A stretch of DNA of 64,000 nucleotides, from the NCBI GenBank assembly GCA_963693315.1, contig CAVNZG010000977.1, positions 372,001 through 436,000 of the forward strand, in the 5' to 3' direction. Numbering within the stretch: position 1 is the first letter of the stretch; each line of letters starts with the position of its first letter. The DNA comes from Diogma glabrata. Lineage: Eukaryota; Arthropoda; Insecta; Diptera; Cylindrotomidae. The position numbers were made by a program, and so were the translations under genes. The notes beneath the pieces are model-generated. The model saw only the letters and a program-made list of their open reading frames with translations, did no database searches and was not told the origin of the DNA. This document shows positions 44,484 through 55,700 of the stretch, piece by piece.

Positions 44484-45931
44484 TCACAAGTCCACAACCA
44501 AATCTCTCAAATAATTAACGCCTTCTACAGGAACCTCATTTAACTTGTTTATACCACCATTGAACTTGAGTAAGGGGCATTCATTCACTATGTGGTTCGT
44601 TGTTTGAATAACTTCACACATACATAAAGGTGAGGGATATAAGTCCCACTTATTCATCAAGTAATTACATCGGCCATGTGTTGTTCTGAAACGATTAAGT
44701 CTGGTCAACTCTTTACGACTAAGATCGAAGCCGGAAACACAACAAGTAGGGTCGATCACCAAACTGGCATTTGGAACAGATGAAGAGTTCCACATACATT
44801 TCCATCTTTCCTTCATATCAAACTTTACTTCGGAACTTAAATTCGGAACAAATCACCATGATGGTTTTCTTGATGAAACGAGATTCAGGTAAGTCTTGCA
44901 AAATGTCATAAAGAATTGAGTTTTGATGTAGATGATACTTCAAATTCTTTAATGCAAGCTGCTTCACGTCTTAATGACCCAGGTTCAATGTTGGCTAAGA
45001 CAGAAAGCCATGGTAAAGGTGTTGATTTTAAAGTTCCAGTTATAATTCTCAAAGCATTGTTGAGTTGGACATCAATTGTATGTGTATGAGAAGAGTTAAG
45101 CCAAACAGGAGCACAATATTCAGCGCAAGAATAGACTAGTGCAAAAACTGAAGATCTTAAAGTACATACATCAGCCTCCCAATTAGTTCCGGCAATTTTT
45201 CTAATGATATTCACTCTGGAACATAATTTTGGCAAGTTTTTCTAAATGCGCCTTAAAAGACAATGTTCTATCAAGTGTGACTCTTAGGTATTTAAAGGAG
45301 GAGTAGGATTAAAACGAACTGAAATCCCATCAGACTTGACTTTTAATTCTTTATGCGCTTCTTTGTTGTTCAAATGAAAGGCACATACTTCCGATTTAGA
45401 AGGATTAGGTGTTAGTCTCCAGTTACGAAAGTAATTAGCCAATATTGATGAATCACTCTCCAAAACTATTTCACATTCTTCTAAAGTAGTTGCAATATCA
45501 TCGGCAAATTGGAACAGCTTTGATTTAGTTGATGGTAAATCAGCTACATATAAACTGAACAAAATTGGAAAAAGAACGCTTCCTTGAACGAGACCATTGT
45601 TTAGACGACGACTGCTACTTGTTTTTCCATTTAATGAGATAAACCGGTTACTTTACTTTAACTGAATAAACCGGTTACTTAACATCGAATCGATGAGATT
45701 TACCATACAGGAACAGCGTAAGGTTATTGCAAGTTTTAGAAGTAATTCATTTCTCCAAACAGTGTCATATGCAGCAGACAAATCTACAAACGCTACCCCA
45801 GTTTTTAATTTCTTCTGAAAACCAGCTTCAATAAAAATATAATTGATATATAATATGATAAGATAACTGATTTTAACCAAATTAACAAAAACTGTCGCAA
45901 AATTGCCCAAAAATTGTCCCAAAAAGATCAA
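44484..45931 (-). pseudogene. LINE family C, RT and C-terminal region
   Basis: Leftward reading: RT palm (GVAFVDLSAAYDTVWRNELL, 45830-45650), an ILFSLYVADLP block with catalytic FADDIATT (45562-45284), thumb and connection (YSCAEYCAPVWLNSSHTHT, LPWLSVLANIEPGSLRREA; 45235-44906), and a C-terminal tail (LTRLNRFRTTHGRCNYLMNK, CMCEVIQTTNHIVNECPLL; 44816-44484) with a Cys/His cluster. Frameshifts near 45640, 45290 and 44880. The endonuclease is missing. It resembles Jockey/CR1-group elements often annotated as transposon-BS or jockey-like RT. A second copy lies head to head with it at 46092-47990. Confidence 0.8.
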
Positions 45932-46131
45932 GTAGTTTTTTAAAGTTCGTTTGATAATTCTGTTCTACATAGGACATTCATATGTTCTTTGGTGGATTTA
46001 ATCAGTTGTAACAGATTTTAACAAAATTAACAAAAACTATCCAAAAATTGCCCAAAAACTGTCCCAAAGAGATCAAGAAGTTTTTTAAAGTTTGTTTGAT
46101 AATTCTGTTCTACATAGGACGTTCATGCTGT
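45871..46131. repeat. Tandem duplication, ~145-bp period
   Basis: AATTAACAAAAACT, AATTGCCCAAAAA and TTCTGTTCTACATAGGAC recur at 145-bp spacing. TACATAGGACGTTCATATAA also occurs at 44395-44415, so the unit frames the minus-strand LINE copy. Confidence 0.8.
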
Positions 46132-47990
46132 TGAAAACATTGATTTTTCGCATTCAAGTACGGAAGCTGGATGGCTCAAACTCAATTACTCGTGTTAACA
46201 ATGAAGTAAATTCAGAGGACATTGCAAATCACATCATTAACATGTCTCGTTCTTCTATTAATCGCCTTCATAAGAGAACATTTAAACGCAAATTAAGAGA
46301 AATGAAGCGCAATTGCTCTTCTCCATCAAAGTATGCGAACTTTTTTAGTAGTGAAGAACTAGATTCAGCTCTGTCCCAAACTAAAAACGGAAAACAGCTG
46401 GCTACGTATTTTTCCAGAATTTCTTAGAAATGCTGGAAAAAATGTAAAACAATGGCTAACTAAATTTTTCTCGAATATCCTAGAAACCGGCAATCTTCCA
46501 AAACATTTTAAGACTACAAAAGTGATAGCGATACTTAAGCCATGTAAACCTTCCAATGGACCAGGAAGCTATCGCCCAATTGCCCTTTTGAGCATCTGCT
46601 ATAAATTGCTAGAACGACTCATATACAACCATATCGCACCCATCTTGAATGACCAGATTCCAGTCGAACAAGCTGGTTTCCGTCCCAATCAAAGCTGGGT
46701 ATCAAAAACAATTAAAAACAGGCACAGTATTCATCGATCTCACTGCAGCATATGACACGGTCTGCCGAATTGGGATTATATATCAGCTATCCAATGCAAT
46801 ACCTTGTAGCACCATCTCACCTTTAATTAACAACATGCTGAGTAATCGTGTATTTAAAGTTCATCTAAATAATTCCTGTAGTAGGTCCAAAATGCTTAAC
46901 AGTGGTTTACCACAGGGTTCCGTCCTGGCGCCATTACTTTTTAATTTGTACGTTCATGACATTCCTGACACCACATCAAAGAAATTTGGTTACGCTGATG
47001 ATTGGACCCTGGCCACTCAAAACAAAGACATGGATATTTTGGAAGATTTGCTCTCAACTGGCATGGCGATAATGAATGACTATTTTTGAACTTGGAGCTT
47101 ATTTCCTAATCTAAGAAAACCGAGAGTTCTTGTTTCCACTTAAACAACAAACTGGCAAAACACGAACTATCAGTGTCATTTAACGGCACTGTCATTAAAT
47201 ACAATCAATAGCCAAAGTACCTGGGCATCACTCTCGATAGAACTCTTTCTTTTTAACTCCACCTAGAGAATACATCAAAAAAAATTAAAACGAGAAACTA
47301 TATTGCACAAACTGGCAGGCTCGACATGGGGTGCTACTCCAGCTACCCTCCGCACAACTGCTCTAAGTCTGGTTTACTCAGTGGCTGAGTACGGCGCACC
47401 AGTCTGAATAGCACACATACTCAAAAAGTTGACTGCCAGCTGCATGTCACGATGCGTACTATAAGTGTGGTACTATAAGGTCCACTCCTTAACCTTGGCT
47501 TCCTGTGTTAAGCAATATTGCTCCACCTGCACTCAAACGCTCGCATGCCCACATGCGTGAACATAAAAAGGTAACCAACAACATCATGTTACCCTTGCAC
47601 GAATATTACGGTGACCACACTCGTCGATTGAAGTCAAGAAAGCCTCCCCACAAAACTGCCAGCAACCTGAGACACCTCCTGGAATCATTACAACACACCT
47701 GGCCTTTCTATTACTAACTCGACTTCTACCCAACCTGGTTTCGATCTGCCACGTCATACCTGGACTATACTAAACCGAATAAGAACGAATCATGGACGTT
47801 GTGCTGATTCTTTCTACAAGTGGGGAATTTCAAAGTACCCTCAATGTGACTGCGGCGCTCCACAACAAACCATAAAACACATTGCAACTGTGTGTCCAAT
47901 TCGACGATACAATTGCGACAGCTCAGACATTCATTTGGCAACTCCCGACGTAGTAGCATGGATAGACTCACTCGATGTAAACATCTAATG
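46092..47990 (+). pseudogene. LINE family C, second copy
   Basis: Rightward: pre-RT linker (NRLHKRTFKRKLREMKRN), RT start (IAILKPCKPSNGPGSYRPIA, LLSICYKLLERLI), FIDLTAAYDTV, SGLPQGSVLAPLLFNLYVHD and catalytic YADDWTLA (near 47000), then broken frames with EYGAPV, VLSNIAPPALKRSHAHMREH and a C-terminal CDCGA-like tail near 47860, ending WIDSLDVN at ~47985. Frameshifts near 46425, 46715, 47085 and 47400. It shares block wording with 44484-45931 but has YADD where that copy has FADD. Confidence 0.8.
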
Positions 47991-48559
47991 TTCAAATGTA
48001 CTGCCCAATGTTCAAATATTTTACTTTTTACCACTCAACTAAAAGACGCGCAATCAAATCGATTGTAAGCTCATTTAACGTGTATTCATGTTTTGTTTTA
48101 GGTAGATTTCATAAAAAAATCAACCTATTTTAAGTTTTATTTTTATTTTTAATGCGTCACAAAAAAAATCATATGCTAAATAAAAAAATTACATTTGCTC
48201 ATAACAAAACCTAACATGTGATAAGATTTACTAAATGTCATGTTAATATGTGCAGAGATAATGATAATAAAAGGCTATATTTATAACTGAAGCACATTTA
48301 ATTCACTATAATTCTCAAATTTATAAAAACAGCTATTGTCCAATCCTCCTTATACGAGCATAGGTTATGCTAAAGTGCCCCTCACCTTAGTGTTAATAAT
48401 TCTATCAAATTAGTTTTAACAATTCTGTCAAGTTAGTTTTATCAATTCTACCAAATTTTAGTATTTGACTTTCACTTAAAGAATACATTTACCTAATTAT
48501 TTTTTATGTGTCTGATCCTGATCCAATGTATCAGCCGAATAATTTGAACGGTTAGTTTA
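47991..48559. other. AT-rich stretch, no gene seen
   Basis: Near 48405-48460 a ~30-bp unit with TTCTRTCAARTTAGTTTTA-like text repeats three times. No gene. Confidence 0.45.
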
Positions 48560-48747
48560 GTTGGAAAACCGAGGTATTGTTATAGGTTTTTTTTTTTTAT
48601 TAATTAGTTAGACATGTTTAGCACACTAAATATGAAATATTCATTACTCAATCTGTTTGAATATCCGAAGATACCATGTCAACTATAAAGGAATGAGATG
48701 AGGAAAATGGAAGGAAAGAGGATATAGGGACAACTATACTAATTGTT

Positions 48748-50813
48748 TTAAATGATGATGGACATTTTCTTTAAATTCCTGAGGGGAAAATTCATCGGGA
48801 AATACAGAGGGAGGCATTGAGTTCCACAATTTGGCCACTCTATTAAAATAGTCGTTCTGGAAGGACACAGTTCTACAACGAGGTATTTGTACAACAAATG
48901 GATGGGATAACTAGGCAGCTCTTGTTTGTCAATTATACTGCGCACACGATGGAAGGATATTTTGAATTTCCTTAGAGGAGAATTCGCTAAAGTTATATTT
49001 ATAGTAGATTGACAATTTAGCCACATTTCTTCGGTGCTGGAGCGAATCATGCTGGTCCGTTAGTTTGGTATTACCAATCAACCGTATTGCTTTTCTCTTT
49101 ACAAGGTCTAGACATTTTATTGTTGACTGACAGGCACCTCACCAAACATGACAGCAGTATTCCATACATGGACGAATAAAAAACTTGAAGATTAGCAAAA
49201 TTTGATCGGGATTGAAATACTTTTTACATCGACTCAAGAATCCTAAATTTTGCATTGCAGATTTAGCGAGGTTGAACACATGTTTATTCCATTTCAGATT
49301 ATTTTGAATATCCACTCCAAGAAGTCTAACTGATTCACAACCTCACGTATTTCCTCATGGTTTATCTTAATAGGGAAATTTTTATGTCGCTCTATTCGTG
49401 AAAGACGGCAAAGTTTGGTTTTGGTTGGATTAAATGAAACAAGATTACGATCACCCCATTCCATTATACGATCCAGGTCTTTGTTGATAGAATCAATTAG
49501 CAGCTCTCTATCAGTGGTAACTGCAGTATGAGATCGAAATTTGGGAGATACATGTGATGCATGCAATGTGCTGTCATCAGCAAAACTATGAATTGGGTGC
49601 ACTGTGGAAATAAGTAAATCATTAATGTATAGAAGAAACAAGGTTGGTGAGAGTGCAGAACCTTGGGGAACCCCAGAATTGGTTGTGAAAATATAGGATG
49701 TAATACCATCTAAATTAACATGAAATTGGCGTCCTGTAAGAAAACTATGAATCCATGAGACACTAAGATGGTCAATGCCATAAGATTTTAATTTAGCAAT
49801 GAGATTTTTATGCCACACTTTATCAAATGCTTTAGAAATGTCAAGTGAAATACTGAATGTCTCACCATGGTTTTCCAGCGATTTGTTCCAGAGATGGGAT
49901 ACGTAGGCTAACAGATCACCTGTTGCATGACTTCTACGAAAACCATACTGCTTATCATCAATAATTCGCGACATTTCCAAATAATCTATTAGATTGTAGT
50001 TAACATATATTTCAAATATTTTAGCCAAAACCGATAGAATTGGAATTGTTCTATAATTGTAAGGGTCTATCTTACTGCCTTTCTTTGATATGGGTTGAAC
50101 GCTGGCCAGCTTCCAAGAATCGGGAAATATTCCTGTTTTATAAGATAAATAGAAAATTTTTGTTAAAATTGGAGCTAGTTGTCTAGCAAAGTTTTTAAGA
50201 ATGAGGGGTGGAATACCGTCGGGGCCAGCAGATTTGTTGATATTGATAGAAAGAAGCATTTTCCATACAATATTGCAACGAAAAATAATTGGTTTCATTT
50301 TCGTTACAACTGGGAAAATGAGTGTGGAAGAATGGGCAGGTTCAACTATGTTTGAGTTTTCTGCGAAAATACGACCCAAAAGATCCGCCTTCTCTTTTGA
50401 GTCGCTCACGGGAATGTCATTCAGAACTAAGGTTGGAATAGAGGATCGAGTAAAATTGCTCTGGACTTATTTAACTGCCTGAAAGAAACTACGCGAGCCA
50501 GATTGGTGCTCGGGGAATTTCTTTGCTTTCTTCTGGATGAACGCGTCTTTGTCCAAGTCTATTGTGAATTTACTAATATTTCTGGCTTTCTTATAGGCGC
50601 TATGGGTTTCAAGTGTTTTATTTGAATTATATGTCTTAAATGCTTTGCGTTTATTCCTCACTGCCTCATCAACATCCCGGGTGAACCAAAACTCAGTTTT
50701 AAGAGTGATTAATCGATTTGGAATAAACCGCCGCATTCCGTTTTTTATGATTTCAGAAATTCTTATTGCCGATGTGCTAGGATCTTGATCAACACAACAG
50801 GTAGTTTTCCAAG
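48748..50813 (-). pseudogene. Family-A LINE, reverse transcriptase and C-terminal region
   Basis: After the Jockey-like insertion the frame resumes (50813 leftward) with TTCCVDQDPSTSA, then RRFIPNRLITLKTEFWFT and KKFPEHQSGSRSFFQAVK. A single stop lies at about 50458, and then a long open stretch to 49294: NKSAGPDGIPPLILKNFA, YGFRRSHATGDLLAYVSH, SISLDISKAFDKVWHKNLI, NSGVPQGSALSPTLFLLYIN and catalytic HSFADDSTLH, then WGDRNLVSFNPTKTKLC. Past 49294 the thumb and tail continue in broken frames (CLDLVKRKAIRLIG wording near 49100) to LWNSMP near 48830. The 371-codon run makes it the best preserved family-A RT here. The catalytic FADD is intact. Confidence 0.85.
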
Positions 50814-50822
50814 GTGTTTCAT

Positions 50823-53535
50823 GTTGTTGTTGTTGTAGCGACGATGCGGTGCTACTCCTCCGGCTCCATGTCCAGATTCAGGAACTCTGCTACTGCTCTT
50901 GGGCGGTACCACAAATCTTCCTTCGTCAAGTTGGTTGGTTTTCCTTGTCAATTAAATAGGTGGTTAAATAGGTGGTATACATCATGTGGCGTGCCCTCAC
51001 ATATGGGACACTTGTCAACAATGTTGTGGTCAATTCGACTCATATAATTATTTAAGATGCGCCACCAACCGGATCTTAACTGCGCTAGAGGGGATCTGGT
51101 GCTGCGCGGTAGTTTGACCTCTTCCACAGCGACCTGTGGCGGCTTACTCTGGAGGACTCGATTTGGAGCATAGTTCTTTAATGTGTCCTCAACAACCTTT
51201 GTGTGTAGCGTTTTTAAGCCCGTTTTATACGTAAGCTCGTCAATGTTACCTATTATTTCACTGTGTCTGACATCAGTTAAGAAGCATTTCGCAGTACGCC
51301 TTATGTCTCTAGGTGGTGTGGTTGTGGATAATGTGTCGTTGCAGGGATGTTGCTCTTTATGACAGGCACATAGATATTGTTTGGTGAGCATTTCATTGTG
51401 TTGACGGACCGGCAATATGTTACATGCTTGGTGCAGGTGATCTCGGTGAGCCATCAAATGACAATCGGTTGCTGTTCGCAGCGCTCCGTTTTGTGTTACT
51501 TGTAACTTATTCCAGTGGGTGTCAGCGACCTGAGGTGTCCATATGGGTGCCGCATAATTCAAAATAGGTCTTCCTATTGCTTTGTATGTTGTTATTATTG
51601 TTTCTTTATCTTTCCCCCATGAACTGTCAGCCAGTACTTTCAGAGCATTGTTCCTATTTTTCAATCTTGCGTTCACCTGTTGAGCATGAGCATTGAATTT
51701 TATTAGTGGATCGAATGTGACCCCCAACAGTCTCGGATTTTTTACCTTGGGAATAAGCACGTTGTCAATGCAGATGTTGAGTGTTGTGTTGACCTCCTTC
51801 GTCCATGTGAAAAGTGTAGATGTGGACTTTTCGGTGGACAGTATTAGATTTTTGGTTTTAAACCATTCGTTCAGGATGTTAAGGTAGGTGTTCAAAGCAT
51901 TAGTGAGTTGTTCCAGGTTGTTTCCTGTTGCAAGCACCGTGCAGTCGTCAGCATATGACGTGATGGTTATTCCTTCTGGTGGTGTAGGGAAGCTGCTTAG
52001 GTAGAGATTGAATAGTGAAGGTGAGAGAACTCCACCTTGCGGAACTCCTTGTTTGAGCACTCATCTTAGATTTGGAGTTACGGAACTCAACGTATGTTTG
52101 TCGACCTCGTAGGTAGTTGCACAACCAGCGCTTTATTAAACCTGGCAGATTGGAATATATCATTCAATAGTTCGGCGTGCGACACTGTGTCGAATGCTTT
52201 TGATAGGTCGAGCACAACTAATATTGTTCTGGCACAAGGTTGTTTTTGGTTTAATCTTGTATCTTGTGAAGAGCGGTGGTTGTACTATGTGCTTTCCTAA
52301 AGCCATGTTGGTGGGGCGCCAAATTGCAAGATCTGGATAATCGAGGTAACAGAAGCGCTTCAATCAGTTTTGCAACCGATGAGAGGATGGAGATCGGTCT
52401 GTACGACTCTCCCTTCTCTTCAGGTTTTCCAGGTTTCAGGATGGGGCTTATTCTTGCTGTTTGCCAGATGTTAGGTATCTGAAGAGTATTTAGCGATGTG
52501 TTGAGTGTGGAAGTGAGAAAGTTCAATCCTTTGGGTCCAATGTGTTTTAGCATGATGGATGAGATGCCGTCCGGTCCAACAGCTTTGGATGGCTTAGCTT
52601 TCTTTATAGCATTCTCAACTTCTTCTTTGGTGAATGTGATATCCTCTAGGTGTTCAGTATTTACTTTGCGCAGATGTCTACTGACTTTGTTTTCTTTTCA
52701 TGTTTACTTGGCTTTTCTGTAAACTGCGTGTTAAATTTGGTAGCGCATTGCCTTTGGTTTTCTGTTGGGATATCATAGAAGGAGATCATGCAGTTGTTAA
52801 CTGGTTGTCGGGGATGCGTTAAGCCTTTTATGACCTTCCAGAGACTTTTGCTTGGGCCAAAGTTCGACTTACTCACTAGCTCTCTCCATATATTAAGTTT
52901 GTGTTCCGTAACTAGCTTACTTATTTGGTTGTTTAGTTCTTTAATTCTAGTATCGGCTGGATCTGCTTTGCGGATGCCATCTCTTAATGTTGAAAGAGCA
53001 CATGCCTCCTGTGGGAAGTTTGGTTTTATCTTTTGTATTCTGCCGGCCGGAATGAAGCGAGATCTGGCTTTATTAAAAATTTCTCTGAATTTTTTTTCCC
53101 CAGAGAGGGCGTCAAGTGGGAAAAATTGGTTACTGAATTCTGTTTCAGTAAAATTTGTAAAATTTTGCCAGTCAGCTTTGTTAAAATTAAAATATGTCTT
53201 CTTCTCGGACTTTATTTGGTTAATTGAACGGCTTAAGGTGATTATGATCGGCACGTGGTCTGATCCTAATGCTATTTCAGTTCTCCATTCAGCAATTGGC
53301 ATTAGTGACATGCTGGCAAAGGAATCATCTGGAGAAGAATATGATTTATTTGTTACCCTTGTTGGTTGTGGTTCGTTGAGGACTCCAAAGCTGGAGCCGT
53401 CAATTTGATCAGCAATGCTTTCACCTCGTGAATCAGTGTTCAAGTGTGAGTGCCATAGATCATGGTGAGCATTCACATCTCCGAGAATTAGACAGTCTTT
53501 AGTATAAAATAGGTGTCCTATGGACGGTTCATAAA
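50823..53535 (-). mobile_element. 5'-truncated Jockey-like LINE (family B) with 9-bp target duplication
   Basis: Plus-strand GTGTTTCAT occurs at both borders (50814-50822 and 53536-53544). The 3' end is a CAACAACAAC tail (plus strand GTTGTTGTTGTT from 50823). The 5' end lies within the endonuclease, the usual sign of incomplete target-primed reverse transcription. Removing the insert restores the family-A reading (ETPWK at the join, as FPWK in the copy at 29882). Confidence 0.9.
50829..53535 (-). pseudogene. Family-B LINE ORF2: endonuclease end, RT, C-terminal CCHC-like tail
   Basis: Leftward: endonuclease (DCLILGDVNAHHDLWHS, EIALGSDHVPIIITL), linker (KTYFNFNKADWQNF), RT with AVGPDGISSIML-like text, TARISPILKPGKPEEKGESY, HQHGFRKAHSTTTALHKIQD, GLIKRWLCNYLRGRQTYVEF, QGVPQGGVLSPSLFNLYLSS, catalytic SYADDCTVLA, then thumb (LNYAAPIWTPQVADTHWNK) and tail (VKLPRSTRSPLAQLRSGWW, CPICEGTPHDVYHLFNH). 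Frameshifts near 52661, 52250 and 52060. In the tail a 12-bp duplication doubles HLFN, and a TGA stands where the second Cys of the motif is expected. Related copy at 18830-19475. Confidence 0.87.
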
Positions 53536-54139
53536 GTGTTTCATCATAAAAGTTTCTCAGTCCCTCCCAGTCAGCGCGTTTATAATTCCAAACGCGACGA
53601 GAATTTGCTTTAATTTGTGTCGGGGATGTAAATTGCACTATTGCTGATATTCGTAAATGGTCCGATGTTCCGAGGGGTTGTTCAACTTTTATCTTCGTAG
53701 TATCTGGTTCGTTCCAGCAAATTATTGTTATGTTGTGAATTGTTATGTTGTCTGGGATTTTAGTGGGACACTCTATCATTTGCGTCAAACCGTGATAAAC
53801 TGCGAGTATCAGTTTGCTTGTCTTCCTACGTCGTCAGTGTGCGATGAATACTTATCCATTCTTTATTATGAATATTAAAGTCTCCAAGAATGGCCAGTCT
53901 AGCTTTGGGGTAGTCTGTGGTAATCTTGTCTAGGTTAGCCGATATTTGATCGAAAAATTACATCCTGGGGGGGGGGGGGGGGGAGTTTGGGGATCTGTAT
54001 AATCCTATTATCAACATAGTTTCATCAACACCTGAGATCTTCAGTACTAGAGAATTTTGGTGCTTAGAGTTCAACTCGTAAGCCTTAATTCTCATACATG
54101 AAAGTGAATTTCGAATAAATACAGACACCATGCTTGTTA

Positions 54140-55431
54140 TACTAGGTCATTCAATAAGTCCGTAGGATGACACATAGATGGCGTTACTAGAATTTTTTCC
54201 ATATGATTTTTATTTAGTACTAACCTTCAAACGATACGTGTATAAATTTGACAGCAATCTGACTATTTATTCGTGAGTTATAGCATTTTGTGTGAAGCAA
54301 CTTTTGTTTTTGAAAAAAAATGGAAAAAAGTGAATTTCGAATTTTAATAAAGCATTGCTTTTTGATGAAAAAAAATACAATGGAAACCAAACAATGGCTT
54401 GATAAACATTATCCAAACTCTGCTCCATCGAGACAAATGGTAAAGAAGTGGATGGCTGAATTTAAATGTGGTCGTACCAGCACAAAAGATGCAGAGCGCA
54501 GTGGCCAAATGAGGCTGTTATTCCAGAAAACATAAAAAAAATCCACAAATTGGTTATGAACGATCGCAAATTGAAGGTGCACGAAATAGCTGACATTGTA
54601 AAGGTAGCAGATGGTAGTGTTTTTACCATTTTACATGAACATTTGGGTATGCGAAAGCTCTGTGCAAATTGGGTGCCGCGTGAGCTCACAGTCGACCAAA
54701 AACAACAACGAATCGATGCTTCGGAGGAGTCTTTGGCACTGTTAAACCGCAATAAAAGGGAATTCTATCGTAGATATGTGACAATGGATGAGACATGGCT
54801 TCACAATTACACACCAGAATCCAAAAGACAGTCAGCTGAGTGGACAGCAGTCGACGAACCGAATCCAAAGCGAGCAAAGACGCAACAGTCGGCCGGTAAG
54901 GTGATGGCGTCTGTATTTTGGGATACGAACGGAATAATATTCATCGACTATCTCCAAAAAGGAACCACCATCAACAGCGAGTATTACTGTGAACTTTTGG
55001 ATCGATTGAAGGCTGAAATCGCAAAGAAACGGCCACATTTGCAAAAGAAAAAAGTGTTGTTTCACCAAGATAATGCACCGTGTCACAGATCGATGAAAAC
55101 GATGGCAAAATTGAATGAATTGGGCTTTGAATTGCTTACCCACCCACCATATTCTCCAGATTTAGCCTCCAGCGACTTTTTCCTGTTTTCAGATCTCAAG
55201 AGAATGCTTGCTGGAAAGAAATTTAAGTCCAATGATGAAGTAATCGCTGAAACTGAGGCCTATTTTGACGAGAAAGAGAAATCGTACTATAAAAGTGGTA
55301 TAGAAAAGTTGGAAAATCGCTATACTCGTTGTATCGCCCTCGAAGGCAACTATGTTGAATAAAAAAATCGAGTTTTGTCAAAATGTTGTTTTTTTCTTAC
55401 TTATCCTACGGACTTATTGAACGACCTGTTA
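54140..55431 (+). mobile_element. Full-length mariner element (1292 bp) with TA duplication
   Basis: Ends TACTAGGTCATTCAATAAGT (54140) and the inverse GAACGACCTGTTA (55431), ~28-bp terminal repeats with a few mismatches; TA at 54138-54139 and 55432-55433. It lies in the endonuclease of the family-A LINE, whose reading frame continues when the element and one TA are left out. Confidence 0.92.
54320..55362 (+). pseudogene. Mariner transposase, D34D, single frameshift
   Basis: The N-terminal HTH region (54320-54502; RILIKHCFLMKKNTMETKQW, SRQMVKKWMAEFKCGRTSTK, DAERSG) is followed by a shift at about 54504, probably a small deletion, and the remainder reads to 55362. It has the HTH2 part (KVHEIADIVKVADGSVF), the WVPREL linker and the catalytic triad: D in VTMDETWLH, D in FHQDNAPCH and D in YSPDLASSDFFLF, with 34 residues between the last two. 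The end LEGNYVE is typical. A ~345-residue family length fits. Apart from the one lesion the copy looks young, so a related active copy may exist elsewhere in the genome. The wording is close to irritans-type mariners, by memory. Confidence 0.9.
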
Positions 55432-55700
55432 TAAGAAATGTTCCAATTCGTAACATCCGGTATTTATCGAGATTCAATTTCGATGCTTTGTCACTGACAA
55501 TTGTTTCGGTAAGAAACAATATGTCAGGTTTATTTTTTTCGATGTAGTGATGAACCTGTTTAGATTCGAATTGAGACCTCTTATGTTGGTGAAGTCAATG
55601 CTAAGCTGTTGGTTCACTCTGCTGCCATTTTGTTGAGACATAGACTTACCCTTTGCCATTGCAGGTATAGATACTGAAATTCGACCAGGCCTAAATTTCA

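Larger units (their letters stand above)
48560..55700 (-). mobile_element. CR1/L2-like LINE (family A), split by two later insertions
   Basis: Three pieces read colinearly on the minus strand: 55700-55434 (endonuclease start), 54139-53545 (endonuclease) and 50813-48560 (rest of endonuclease linker, RT, C-terminus, 3' UTR). A mariner (54140-55431) and a Jockey-like LINE (50823-53535) interrupt it, each with target duplications. The 3' UTR shares ATGTTTAGTGTGCTAAACAT-type stem-loop and TATCTTCGGATATTC with other family members. Confidence 0.85.
53545..55700 (-). pseudogene. Family-A LINE endonuclease, broken by mariner
   Basis: From 55650: MAKGKSMSQQNGSRVNQQLS, then SIDFTNIRGLNSNLN (endonuclease start), a TEx-like region and LRIGTF. 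After the mariner (target TA) it goes on with NKHGVCIYSKFTF, then LVLKISGVDETMLIIGLYRS and ITIICWNEPDTTKIKVEQPL, GTSDHL and RRVWNYKRADWEGLRNFY up to the family-B insertion. Frameshifts near 54090 and 53970 and a poly-G run (53968-53983) that could be a sequencing artefact. The 375-codon frame 53788-52661 is a chance in-frame fusion of family A with family B. Confidence 0.82.

Noticed and set aside
52788..53408. 206-codon plus-strand ORF
   Set aside because: Antisense shadow of the family-A/B LINE endonuclease and linker.
53968..53983. Poly-G run as a G-quadruplex signal
   Set aside because: A lone homopolymer inside a decayed LINE with a frame shift there; sequencing error or slippage is simpler.
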